NCBI GenBank assembly: GCA_902475285.1
Contig: CABRZA010000005.1
Coordinates: 1 to 29,881, forward strand
Reading direction: 5' to 3'
DNA from: an uncultured Porphyromonadaceae bacterium
GTDB taxonomy: Bacteria > Bacteroidota > Bacteroidia > Bacteroidales > Muribaculaceae
DNA length: 29,881 nucleotides
Below the pieces are notes generated by a model. That model had not been told where the DNA came from, did no database searches, and saw only the letters and a program-made list of their open reading frames with translations. Shown in pieces: positions 16,655 to 25,700 of the stretch. Position 1 is the first letter of the stretch, and each line of letters opens with the position of its first letter. Both the position numbers and the translations under genes were made by a program.

Positions 16655-19075
16655 TCAGGGCATTTCCTTTACGGGAATCCAGTAGTAGCGGTTTGAGTTG
16701 ATGGTGAATGAATACTTGTAGGGCCAGTTGCGGATGGCCTTGAGTTTCTCGAACTGCTGCTTGAAACGGTTGATGAGCGCGAGATACTCGGCGTCGCTCA
16801 CGGCGAGGGGCTCCTGAAGCTCGGCGAGGGTATGGTTGCTGAGCGCGTCGGAAGCCTCGTTGAGGCCCGATATGCGGCGCGACACCTCGTTGAGCGGCAT
16901 GGCGTCGAGCTGCTCGTTGGTGATGTCGGGGAGCATGGCCTGGACGATGCCCTTGAGGGCGTCGATATACTGGCGACGGTCGGAGGCGTCGGCCACCTTG
17001 CTGGCCGGCTCGAGGCGCTCGATGAGGTTGTCGAGCTCCGGAGTGCTGAGGAACACCACGGCCTCCCACAGCTTGATGCCGGTGTCGCTCTTCTTGGGCA
17101 CATAGCCGGTGAAGGCGAAGTTGGCGCTCTGGTTCTCGAGCTGTTCAAGGAGGTCCTTGCCAAGGATGCTGCGCACGAAGGCGTCGTTGACGCTCATGCC
17201 GGTCTTGGCACCGCCCTTCACCTTGCGGCGGTTGGCGATGACGGGCTGCACCTGATAGACGGCGGCGCGCATATGGTCGAGAGCGTCGGCGAATACACCG
17301 GTTGCCATATCGATTTGCGGCACGATTTCGTCGGTGGATATTATGCCGGGCGACGAGGCGGGTTTGCGGAGCGAGCCCACATAGAAGTTCTCGGGCTGGT
17401 CGCTGGTGAGGTCGATGCCGGTGGGCGAGGTGTTGATTTTCACGTTCACGTCGGCGCCTTCGTCTTTAAGCACCTGATACTGCGCGCGCAGAGTCGAACC
17501 GATAATCTTCGACATCTGGTTGTTGAAAAGCATGAAGGCGTCGGAGGTCTGACGGTTCACCTGGAACGACATGGGCTGTATGCGGTTGCGCACCATCTTT
17601 GCTATAATCTTGTCCTGACTCGGCGAACGGGTGTCGGCGGGGTCGTTGCCGGCGTCGCCGATCACCACCATCATGTTGCTGTGGCGGGGGCTGTAACCCA
17701 TTTTGAGGGTGTCGAGGGCGGCGTCGAGGCCCATGTAGAGAGCCTCTTCAAGGCTGTGGTCGTTGGGCGAGCTCTTGGCGCCGTAGCCCTTGCGGCCGAT
17801 GTTGGAGAGGAAGGCCAGCAGCTCGGCGCTGTTGGGGTCGACGCAGGGCTGCACCTCGAGCATGGCGTCGCCGTCGGCATAGTCGCGGTAGATCACCACG
17901 CCCACCTTCTTGTTGGTGTTGTCGTCGCGGAAGCGCGAGAGCGATGTTTTGATGGCGTTGGCGGCGGCGGTGAAGTAGGCGCCCATCGACTTGGTGCCGT
18001 CGATTACGAAGATCAGGTTGACGTGCGACATATCCTGCAAGGCGCGCTCCTTGGTCTGACGCAGCTTCTCCTCGCCGGCCGGAGCGTTGCCCGCGCCAAG
18101 GTTGGCGATACATGTGGTGCGGTATATGTCGGGGTTGCCGCTCTCGTTGTCGAGGATAGGATAGCGGAGCTTGTTGGGCGTCATGCGGTACTTTGTAGCC
18201 ACGTTCTTGTCGCTGTCGTTGGCGAGGGCGTAGACATAGTCGCCGCCCTCACGCGTCAGCTCGGGGTTGACATAGAAGTGGTACTTCTTGCCCTGGGGGT
18301 TGTTGAGGTTGTCGGCGTCGCGCTTGTTCCATGTGGGTTCGAGGCACGAACGCTGGCTCCACTGCACGAAGGTCTGCGGTTCGACCCAGCCGAAGAGCAC
18401 CTGGTTTGTGAAACCCTCCATGCTGTGCGAGGTGGAGAGAAGATAGCGGCCCGAGGGGTCCTTCTTCATGATGTAGAAGAACTCGAGGTTGGAGCTCACG
18501 TTCTCGCCGCCGGCCTGCGACACGGGGTCGGAGAACACCTTGCCTATGGCCTGGCTCGTCATGAGTTCCTCGTCTTCCTTGCCGGTGGTGTTGACGGCGA
18601 GGATGGCCTTGCGGTAGATGTGGTTTTCGTCAACGGGGCAGCGCTGCCAGAGAAGCAGCTTGTCCATGGGCACCCAGCCGCGCGTCTTGGCGGCCGACGA
18701 TATCTGTGGATACGGTGCCGTCTTGGGCTCTTCGAAGACAAGGGCGTAGCCGTTCTCAATTTTGGCTATCACAAGGGGCTCGTTCATACTGAGCGTGCCC
18801 AGCTTGGCCGAGCCGGCGGAAGGCGATTCATAGTAAGGGTTGTTGTCGCGGTCGGAATAGACGAACCAGAAGAGGTTTGTCGACGAGCTGCCCTGGCCCC
18901 AGCGGGGGTCGGCGGAGAGTTTTGCTATGTCCGACTCGCGGATGAGGTCTTCCGAAAGTACGCGGGGCTTGAACACCTCCACACCGCGCGCGGGCAGTGT
19001 AACGGCGCCGAAAGCCGACGCGACGCCGCCGAAGGCAAAAGCGGCAAGCAAGAAATGACGATAGATGCTGTTCAT
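16655..19075 (-). CDS. Exported von Willebrand A protein, TssR-like
   Basis: 806 residues with a Sec signal peptide (1 to about 23). An SH3b-like beta domain lies at about 65-145 (FWFVYSDRDNNPYY, then ENGYALVFEE and RGWVPMDKL). A middle region follows (about 150-350), then a vWA domain (about 352-540) with a MIDAS-like metal site DGTKSM (Asp359, Thr361, Ser363) and GDAGND (474-478). The remaining 265 residues are helical and tetratricopeptide-like in feel, without a firm assignment. The architecture and the YSDRDNN stretch resemble TssR, a component of the Bacteroidota type VI system (T6SSiii), as I remember that family. No T6SS structural gene is in the window, so either the family is wider than T6SS or the rest lies elsewhere. 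Paired with a kinase and PP2C it also recalls the TerY-P vWA/kinase/phosphatase triad, but TerY is cytoplasmic and this protein is exported. Confidence 0.85.
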   Translation of the reverse strand: MNSIYRHFLLAAFAFGGVASAFGAVTLPARGVEVFKPRVLSEDLIRESDIAKLSADPRWGQGSSSTNLFWFVYSDRDNNPYYESPSAGSAKLGTLSMNEPLVIAKIENGYALVFEEPKTAPYPQISSAAKTRGWVPMDKLLLWQRCPVDENHIYRKAILAVNTTGKEDEELMTSQAIGKVFSDPVSQAGGENVSSNLEFFYIMKKDPSGRYLLSTSHSMEGFTNQVLFGWVEPQTFVQWSQRSCLEPTWNKRDADNLNNPQGKKYHFYVNPELTREGGDYVYALANDSDKNVATKYRMTPNKLRYPILDNESGNPDIYRTTCIANLGAGNAPAGEEKLRQTKERALQDMSHVNLIFVIDGTKSMGAYFTAAANAIKTSLSRFRDDNTNKKVGVVIYRDYADGDAMLEVQPCVDPNSAELLAFLSNIGRKGYGAKSSPNDHSLEEALYMGLDAALDTLKMGYSPRHSNMMVVIGDAGNDPADTRSPSQDKIIAKMVRNRIQPMSFQVNRQTSDAFMLFNNQMSKIIGSTLRAQYQVLKDEGADVNVKINTSPTGIDLTSDQPENFYVGSLRKPASSPGIISTDEIVPQIDMATGVFADALDHMRAAVYQVQPVIANRRKVKGGAKTGMSVNDAFVRSILGKDLLEQLENQSANFAFTGYVPKKSDTGIKLWEAVVFLSTPELDNLIERLEPASKVADASDRRQYIDALKGIVQAMLPDITNEQLDAMPLNEVSRRISGLNEASDALSNHTLAELQEPLAVSDAEYLALINRFKQQFEKLKAIRNWPYKYSFTINSNRYYWIPVKEMP

Positions 19076-19078
19076 AGA

Positions 19079-19735
19079 TTACATTGGGAAGAATTTCTGA
19101 GAGAGATAATGATTGATGTTGCCCAGGTTTTTGCGACCGAAAGGCGCCTCAACGTTCTGATTGAGGGGCGATGCCGAGGGATGGTAGATTGAAATGTCGA
19201 GTTTGTCGCCGTCTTCCATGGCCTTGTCGAGATCCATGGCGAAGAAAAGGTTGGCGATGAGTTCCTCGTTCTGACCCGATGTCCAGAATCGCGGAGTCAC
19301 GAAAAAGTTGAGCATTGCCTTGCCGTAGGCCACCGTGCCGTCGGGGTTGAGCATGCCGGCGTCGTTGAAGAGCTGCATTATTGTGGAGACGTCCTTGTTG
19401 GGGTTCACCACATGCGAGTCGCGCATGTAGAGCTCCTGCACGAAACGGTTGTCGTAGTCGTCGGGGTTTGCGTCGGGGAGATTGATTTTCACAATTACGG
19501 GGCGGTCGTCGGACGACAGGTAGATAATCATGGGGTAGGCGGCGGCCTCGTTTTCCATCACGGAGTTATAGTCCTGATATATGCGGTTGATGAGGTCGTC
19601 GACGGGCGTGGTGTTGTCGTGGGCCACGTAGTAGAAATAGAAGGTGCGCATGCCCTTCATGCCGTCGTCCTGCTGTGCGCAGGCAGAGGCTATGCCCAGG
19701 AGCGCCACAAGAAGGGTGAGGATGTATTTTTTCAT
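19079..19735 (-). CDS. Small exported protein, possible lipoprotein, unknown
   Basis: 218 residues with an N-terminal signal sequence. ASAC could be a degenerate lipobox (Cys19), otherwise signal peptidase I would cut near CAQ. The mature protein alternates strands and helices (TFYFYYVAHDN near 31-41, PMIIYLSSDDRPVIVKINL near 68-86, MLNFFVTPRFW near 141-151). No family is recognised. It sits three bases before the TssR-like gene and ten after the lipoprotein gene, so it is probably made with them and may act with the vWA protein in the periplasm. TssQ, a T6SSiii lipoprotein, was considered, but I saw no sequence reason to assign it. Confidence 0.8.
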   Translation of the reverse strand: MKKYILTLLVALLGIASACAQQDDGMKGMRTFYFYYVAHDNTTPVDDLINRIYQDYNSVMENEAAAYPMIIYLSSDDRPVIVKINLPDANPDDYDNRFVQELYMRDSHVVNPNKDVSTIMQLFNDAGMLNPDGTVAYGKAMLNFFVTPRFWTSGQNEELIANLFFAMDLDKAMEDGDKLDISIYHPSASPLNQNVEAPFGRKNLGNINHYLSQKFFPM

Positions 19736-19745
19736 GTCGGAGGAG

Positions 19746-20459
19746 TTACTTTACGGTTATGGTAAGACTGCACACGCGGTTTGTGTCGTCGAAATCCATG
19801 TCCTTGATGGTATATTCCGAGAAACCGCCGAGGGTGTAGATGTCGATGAGGTCGGAGAGGCGCTTTACATTGGGGTCGGAAGCCAGCGACACCTCGGGGT
19901 CGGTGACGCACAGAGGGCTGTCGGTGAGCTTGGTGATGTCGCCCGTGTTGAGGACGCCGTCGATCACGATCTTGATGTCGGCCATCGATGGGCGTGCGGA
20001 GAGCTTTTCGGGGAATTCCTCTACTCCGGCCACATCAATACTGGCCGAATCGGCAACGGCGCCGTCGACCATGTCGTAGACGGTCACAACGTATACATAC
20101 GCAGGCTTGGATGCCGGGGCAATGTCGGAGAACCGACCACCTTCGGCCTCGACGGCACGGCGCGCGCCCGTTGAATAGTCGGTGATGAAATATTTGAGCT
20201 TGCCGGCCGGAGGATTGCTTGGTTTTATGACGAAAGAGTACGTTCCGGCGTCGGCATCGGCCTTGAAATCCTCTACTGCCAAGGGCTCAAGACCCGATAT
20301 GTCGACCAAACCGGGTTCGACATACCGCGTTACTGTGCTGTCGGACGCTTCCGAGTCGCTCTCCGCTGTGTCGGAGCTACTGTCGGCGCTGCCGCTGCAC
20401 GATACGGCGAAGCCCATGGCCGCAGCGAGTATAAATGTGAGTATATAATTGGTTTTCAT
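19746..20459 (-). CDS. Lipoprotein sharing a C-terminal module with its neighbour
   Basis: 237 residues. The signal peptide ends in AVSC (acylated Cys21), followed by a Ser/Asp/Glu-rich linker (22-43) that would hold it away from the membrane. A beta-sandwich-like middle (about 48-145) follows, then a C-terminal module (about 150-237). That module visibly matches the end of the preceding zinc-ribbon protein: SDPNVKRLSDLID (194-206) corresponds to SNSDIKRVSDLLD (200-212), then similar strands lead to DFDDTNRV against EYNDNNQV. So the same domain is displayed once on a lipoprotein and once on an inner-membrane protein. Ligand and function are unknown. Gaps are seven bases upstream and ten downstream. 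Confidence 0.85.
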   Translation of the reverse strand: MKTNYILTFILAAAMGFAVSCSGSADSSSDTAESDSEASDSTVTRYVEPGLVDISGLEPLAVEDFKADADAGTYSFVIKPSNPPAGKLKYFITDYSTGARRAVEAEGGRFSDIAPASKPAYVYVVTVYDMVDGAVADSASIDVAGVEEFPEKLSARPSMADIKIVIDGVLNTGDITKLTDSPLCVTDPEVSLASDPNVKRLSDLIDIYTLGGFSEYTIKDMDFDDTNRVCSLTITVK

Positions 20460-20466
20460 CTTATTG

Positions 20467-21198
20467 TCAATTTATTCGAAGCACAATATAAGTCACCTGA
20501 TTGTTGTCGTTGTATTCCAAACCGGTAACAGAAACGTTGATATCGCCGGCGATATTCTTGTAGTCGAGAAGGTCGCTCACTCGCTTGATATCGCTATTGG
20601 AGCATCGCAGATGCGGATTCCTGTCGGCAAACTGCTGGGTGCGGAAAATTGCTATATTGCCGTTGCTGAGATAAGTCTGCATCATCGACTGCACCTTGGC
20701 CTCCGAAATACGCTCTATGGCCGGCTTCTTCGCGGCTTCCTCGCGGGCTTTCTTGGCGGCTTCTTCCTTGGCCTGGCGCTCGGCTTCGGCACGGTCGGCT
20801 GCTTCGGCTTCGGCACGGGCTATGCTGTCGGCTCGCTCTTTGGCGGCGGCCACACTGTCGGCGTAGGCATCGCCCGACTCCCTCAGCTCCTTTTCGCCAG
20901 GCGACGGTGCCTCGAAGATCGACGAGCCGCCTTCGGGCGTCTCGGTGCTCTGCACTATCGGGTCAGGCTCGGGGCGTGTTTCACCCGGAGTGGAGGTGCC
21001 GCGAAGGAGTTTGACGGTGAGAACAACGCCCACCACTACCACCACTGCGGCCGCAGCGGCGATAATGATGGTTTTGGTGTGCGATTTCTGCTTCACCTCC
21101 ACCACGTTGCCCGAATGGCAGTGGGGACAAGCGATTGAGCCGGCGTCGTCGGCCTCGAACATCAGTCCGCACGACTTACATTGATATTGCTTTATCAT
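20467..21198 (-). CDS. Zinc-ribbon, TM, TolA-like rod protein
   Basis: 243 residues. A cytoplasmic FmdB-like zinc ribbon (Cys7, Cys10, Cys24, Cys27, two CxxC knuckles) precedes a TM (about 43-65), an acidic Pro/Thr-rich linker (about 68-105), a long Ala/Glu/Arg/Lys-rich helical rod (about 110-160) and a C-terminal domain (about 165-243). The order TM, Ala/charge-rich rod, small end domain is that of TolA-type periplasm-spanning proteins, but with a zinc ribbon inside the cell. The end domain is shared with the lipoprotein encoded next. It could connect the cytoplasm with outer-membrane components such as the barrel protein encoded just upstream. No direct homology to TolA is claimed. Confidence 0.88.
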   Translation of the reverse strand: MIKQYQCKSCGLMFEADDAGSIACPHCHSGNVVEVKQKSHTKTIIIAAAAAVVVVVGVVLTVKLLRGTSTPGETRPEPDPIVQSTETPEGGSSIFEAPSPGEKELRESGDAYADSVAAAKERADSIARAEAEAADRAEAERQAKEEAAKKAREEAAKKPAIERISEAKVQSMMQTYLSNGNIAIFRTQQFADRNPHLRCSNSDIKRVSDLLDYKNIAGDINVSVTGLEYNDNNQVTYIVLRIN

Positions 21199-21211
21199 AA
21201 CAATCCGATTC

Positions 21212-22771
21212 TTAGAAACTGTATATTAGACCCACGCTGAGTTTGAGGCCCTGGCGCTTGATTCCGTTGGTATAGGCTGTGAGGTCGCGCACGGCTGTGC
21301 CGCCGGCCACGGTGTAGGTGACGGGAGCCGTAAAAGCCGCCGTCTGGCCGGTGGTGAGCCCAAGCTCCGACTCGCCCTTCACATTCTTCATCATGCCCAT
21401 GGTATAACCCACAGCCACCTGTGCCGATAGCGGGCCGGCAATCTTGACACGTACGCCGAAGTTGGCGAATACGTCGGCCGCAAAGCTCTGGAAGGGATTC
21501 TCGCCGTTGGCGGCGGTGCTGAGGCTGACGACGCCGAATTCGTTCATATTCGGGTCGTCGATCATCAGATCGTCGTATTGGGGGTATACGCCATATGAGG
21601 TAGCCTCGCCTTCGGTACCCGATATCTTCGAACCGGCGTTGATATATGCTTTCACGCCGAGGTCGAGGAAGAGTGCCACGCGGCGGACCACACGGAATTC
21701 CATGTCGACATACAAGGGCACGGTGAGATAGTTGAGCGTGGCGCTCTGCCGGAGGCCGTTCACGGTGTAGTGGCGCACGTAGGTGTCGCCGTCAATATCG
21801 GCGTCGGCAGGGGCATCGTAGCTGTAGCTCATGTTGTCGAGCGAGAGGTCGACTTTACCTGTGGAATAACCCAGACCGAGCGCCACACCCACCTTGAAAC
21901 GACTTTTGGAGGGGAACATGTATGCCAAATCGACGCCGAAGTCGGTGGCCGACATGGAAGTGCCGAGCGAGGCACCCCGATAGTCGACCGAGAAGGGGTT
22001 TCCGAGCGAGAGGTCGTAGTGCGGCATCACGCGCCAGCGGCGGGGATGGAACGAAATCTCATAATGGTAGCAGCGGTCGTCGCCCACACGGTTGACGCGC
22101 ATGTTGGCGTCTTCGTCGTAGCACACGAAGTCGGCGCCGCGGCGCACTATGGCCTGATTGCGGGCAAAGCGCAGGGGCTCGCCGTCGGCGCGCACCTGTG
22201 TAAGCTGTGCCGAGTCGCCCTGAACGTAGGTGATGTCGGTGCCGGGATGCGGGCGATAGCTGCGGTCGTCAACGCCGAGGCTGCCGAACACCACTTCTTC
22301 GGTTTCGAGGTCGTAGACCACCGTGCCGCGATAGGGGTAGTCCTTGCCGTAGTAGCCGTCGAGGATGAGGCCGCAGGGGTTTATGAGCTGCACCTGCTTG
22401 TCGAAGGTCACGTCCATGAGCAGGCGGTCGCCGTCGCGGCGGAAGTTCGACTTGCGGATGTTTTTCAGCTCGACATCCATCGAGAGGATGCCGCCCTTCG
22501 AGGCTTCCACATAGCGCTCCACAGTCAGCTCGGGGTCGGCGGAGAGGCCGAGGAGATCGTTGTAGATCACGGTGCTGTCGGAGGCGAAGAGATAGGGGAA
22601 ATTGTCGCGTGCGTCGTCGTCGTTGAGCTTGGAGTAGGTCTCGTAGTTGCGGAGGAGCTCCAGGATCTTGAGATTTAACTTCTGCACGGGGGTGAGGGGT
22701 GCTCCCCATGCACCGGCGGCGCCGAAGGCCGCCAGTGCAAGGGCGAGTATCGTTTTACGTGAGGTGGTCAT
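21212..22771 (-). CDS. Outer-membrane beta-barrel protein
   Basis: 519 residues. The signal peptide is 1 to about 23 (AWG/A cleavage), followed by a soluble region (about 25-245) with mixed helix and strand. From about 248 to the end there are alternating amphipathic strands, for example FKVGVALGLGYSTG (292-305) and LSAQVAVGYTMGMM (448-461). The last residues, GLIYSF, end in Phe, the usual recognition end for the BAM machinery. I therefore place a barrel of roughly 8-12 strands in the outer membrane, preceded by a periplasmic or surface domain. No exact family is assigned. The ATG lies five bases (CTCCC) after the adhesin stop, so it is co-expressed with the adhesin and could be its anchor or partner. 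Confidence 0.85.
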   Translation of the reverse strand: MTTSRKTILALALAAFGAAGAWGAPLTPVQKLNLKILELLRNYETYSKLNDDDARDNFPYLFASDSTVIYNDLLGLSADPELTVERYVEASKGGILSMDVELKNIRKSNFRRDGDRLLMDVTFDKQVQLINPCGLILDGYYGKDYPYRGTVVYDLETEEVVFGSLGVDDRSYRPHPGTDITYVQGDSAQLTQVRADGEPLRFARNQAIVRRGADFVCYDEDANMRVNRVGDDRCYHYEISFHPRRWRVMPHYDLSLGNPFSVDYRGASLGTSMSATDFGVDLAYMFPSKSRFKVGVALGLGYSTGKVDLSLDNMSYSYDAPADADIDGDTYVRHYTVNGLRQSATLNYLTVPLYVDMEFRVVRRVALFLDLGVKAYINAGSKISGTEGEATSYGVYPQYDDLMIDDPNMNEFGVVSLSTAANGENPFQSFAADVFANFGVRVKIAGPLSAQVAVGYTMGMMKNVKGESELGLTTGQTAAFTAPVTYTVAGGTAVRDLTAYTNGIKRQGLKLSVGLIYSF

Positions 22772-22776
22772 GGGAG

Positions 22777-25700
22777 TTATTTATAGTCAACGACAACTTT
22801 GCTTATTTTGTGGAGCTCGCCCACGGTGATTTCTACCACATACATGCCGGCTGCCAGGGCGTCGACGTCGATAGTCTCGCAGAACGACGACTGGCGCGGA
22901 TAGTCGGTGTTGCGTATGAGCGCGCCCGCAGCGGTGAAGATTTTCACGTTGGCGGTGCTCGGCGCCGCAGGCTGGCATATGAAGTAGCGGCCGTCGGACA
23001 CGATGCCGTCGCCTGCCTGAACGAGACCTATGGTCGACTCGCCGCGTCCACCGTTCACATATTCCGAGGCATCGAATTCCTCATCGACGTTGCCGTCGAG
23101 GAAGCGGCGGCCGGAGGTCACCACGGAGCCGTCGGAGTAGTTCCACTGCGTCATTACCCAGAGGGTGTTGCGCCCGTCGTCGAACACCGAGCGGTCGATT
23201 TGCAGGTAGCGCTTGTCGGTGGCGGGGAAGAAATGGTCTTCACCCTGGGCGTCGGTGTAGCCGAAGACGTAGTGATAACCCAGCGAGGTTAGCTCGGCGT
23301 CGGTCGGGCCGCCCATCATCACAATGAGTGTGTGGGTGTTGCCGTTGCCCTTGCGCTGGAGCGATGCCGGCGTGAGCGGACGGCGGTAGACGGTCATCGT
23401 CGGCGCGGTGAAGCGCTGGCTGAACCAGTCGCGCCGCGCGTTGGCCGCCTCGACCGAATAGTTGAGCTCTTCGGTTGCCATGCCGTTGCCATCGGTGGTG
23501 AGATTCGCAGCGGCCTGATAGCGGTAGCTGTCGCCGGCAATCGCACGGCCGTTCTCGGTCCAGTCATAATACCAGCCGTTCTCGTAGCCGCCTTGGGGTG
23601 TGGGCTGGAGCTCTACATAGAAGCTGTTGCCCTGGCGTATGGCGGTGTTGGAGATGTAGATGTCGGTGGGCGCCACAATCTGCGGCCAGATATTGAAGAG
23701 GTAATTGAAGGCATCGGCATATCCGCGTGTGCCGTCGGGGAGGCTGTTCGACACTTCAAGTGTGAGCGTCACTGCCCGACGGTCGTCGCCGGTATAATAC
23801 TCGGCCACGTCAAGGGTACGGTCGTTGCCTACATTCATGCCGTCGACAAACCAGCCGAACTGCCATCCGTCGGGATAGCCGCCTTCGGTATTTGCAGCGA
23901 TGGTGAAGGCTGCCGAGCCGCAGTAGTCGGTGTCGGGAGCTCCGGTGATTGTCACGCTACCCGTCGAATAGGCCGTGATGGTGAAGATGATGTTGCGGTA
24001 GAACCATGTGCGGCCTTCACCTGTGTTGGTGATGAGGACCGAACGCGTGAACTGCTGTCCGGCGGTAACATCGTCGGGCACAACGAATACGTTGGTTGCA
24101 ACACCGTGGTCGCCGAACCATTCATTGGTGGCGGTTTCAGGGTCGGCATCCCATTCGAAGTTCCAGCCGCTCGGGTTGCCCATGCTGTAATTGATTTGCA
24201 TCGTCAGACGACTGCCGGCATATCCGGCCAGCTGCCGCGTGACTGCGTTGCCCTGAGGCTCGGGATATACGGTGATGTCGAAATTGCGGGTGTAGCTTAC
24301 GGTGGAGAGACTGTTGGTGGCCGTCACGGCGTAGCGGTAGAGAATAGCGCTGTACCCCTCGGGGCAAACTGCCGCTGTTTCGAAATACGCATCGTGAGCG
24401 TCGATGGCAAAGCCGTCGAGAGTCCACTCATAGGTCCAGCCCGTGGGCAGACCACCGGCAACGTCGATGCCCATACGCATAGTCTCACCGTCCACATATA
24501 TAGCTTCGACACGCGGACTGCTAGTACAATGGAGGATTGGCCAGACGGTGTAGGTTGCCACGAATGTGCGGTTGTAAGGCTGAGCGGTCTCCGAGGCCGG
24601 ACGGTTGGTCACGGTGACGCTTACATTACACTGACGACCTTCGGCTGGCACGTCGGTGGGTGCGGTGAAGGTGAAATCGTCGGCTTTCGACTGCTCTATG
24701 CCGTCGACAGCCCAGCTCACACTCCACGCGTCGGGGTCGCCGCCCGAATAGTTCACACTCATATAGTTAGTGGAACCTTCGAGGATGTCGGCGTCGTTCA
24801 GGCCGACTACTTCAACCAAGGCCTGAGGATATACCTGCACGTCGAAGTTAAACGTCTCGGATATATAGTCAGTTTCATTGAGATAGTTGACGACCCAGCA
24901 GCTGTATCGATGTGTTTCAATCTCGCGGCTGTTGTTGGTGTGGCTTACGGAAAGTGTTGCCTCATTGCCAACGGGATTTCCGTCGAGTGACCATCGATAT
25001 ATCCAACCGGGAGTATAGCCGCCCCCAACAGTGACAGAGAGCACGGTCGGCTCGTCGCTGCATACTTTGATGACCTCGGGCGATGTGGCGTCAATTCGCG
25101 GCTGAGGCCAAACATGGAAGGTATGGCTGAGGTCGAATTCGGCCGGTGTTCTGATACCTGGAGGGGTATTCACGGCATGGAGACTGACAACAGCATCCAA
25201 CGAACCGTTGGCATTGTTGTTCTCGGGCGTAAAACTATAATTAGGCTCGGAAGATACAACATTATCATTGTTGGTCCATTGGTAGGTCCAATGACTCGAG
25301 TCACCGCCCGAAATAGCGGCAGCCATTTCCACTTCGTAGCCCGAAATCACATCGGAAGGCAAAGTGCCTGCCAAGCTGGCGTGGGCATTCTCCCATACTC
25401 CGAGATTATATTCTACTCTGTTGTCGTACGACACATATCCGTCGGTGGTATTTATAGCGCGAAGCCAATACTGATAGAGGGCTATGGCGTTGCCGTCGTA
25501 GTTGGGCGTTACGTCGCAAGAAGCTTCGGTTCCGATAATGTCACCACGTTCGTTTGTCCACTGATATGTCCAACCGGACTCGTAACCGCCAGTTATGTCG
25601 GCGGCAAGAGTTACAGTTTCGCCGCTGAATATTATCACGTCGCCCATATTATTTGTTACGTTCGCCGTCGGCCATACGGTGACGGTGAACGAGGCGGTCT

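Noticed and set aside
16832..19192. 786-codon plus-strand frame opposite the vWA gene
   Set aside because: No protein-like features; the minus-strand product has a signal peptide and vWA motifs and fits the operon.
23332..24990. 552-codon plus-strand frame opposite the adhesin
   Set aside because: Recurrent shadow frame produced by the coding repeats; it carries no recognisable domain.
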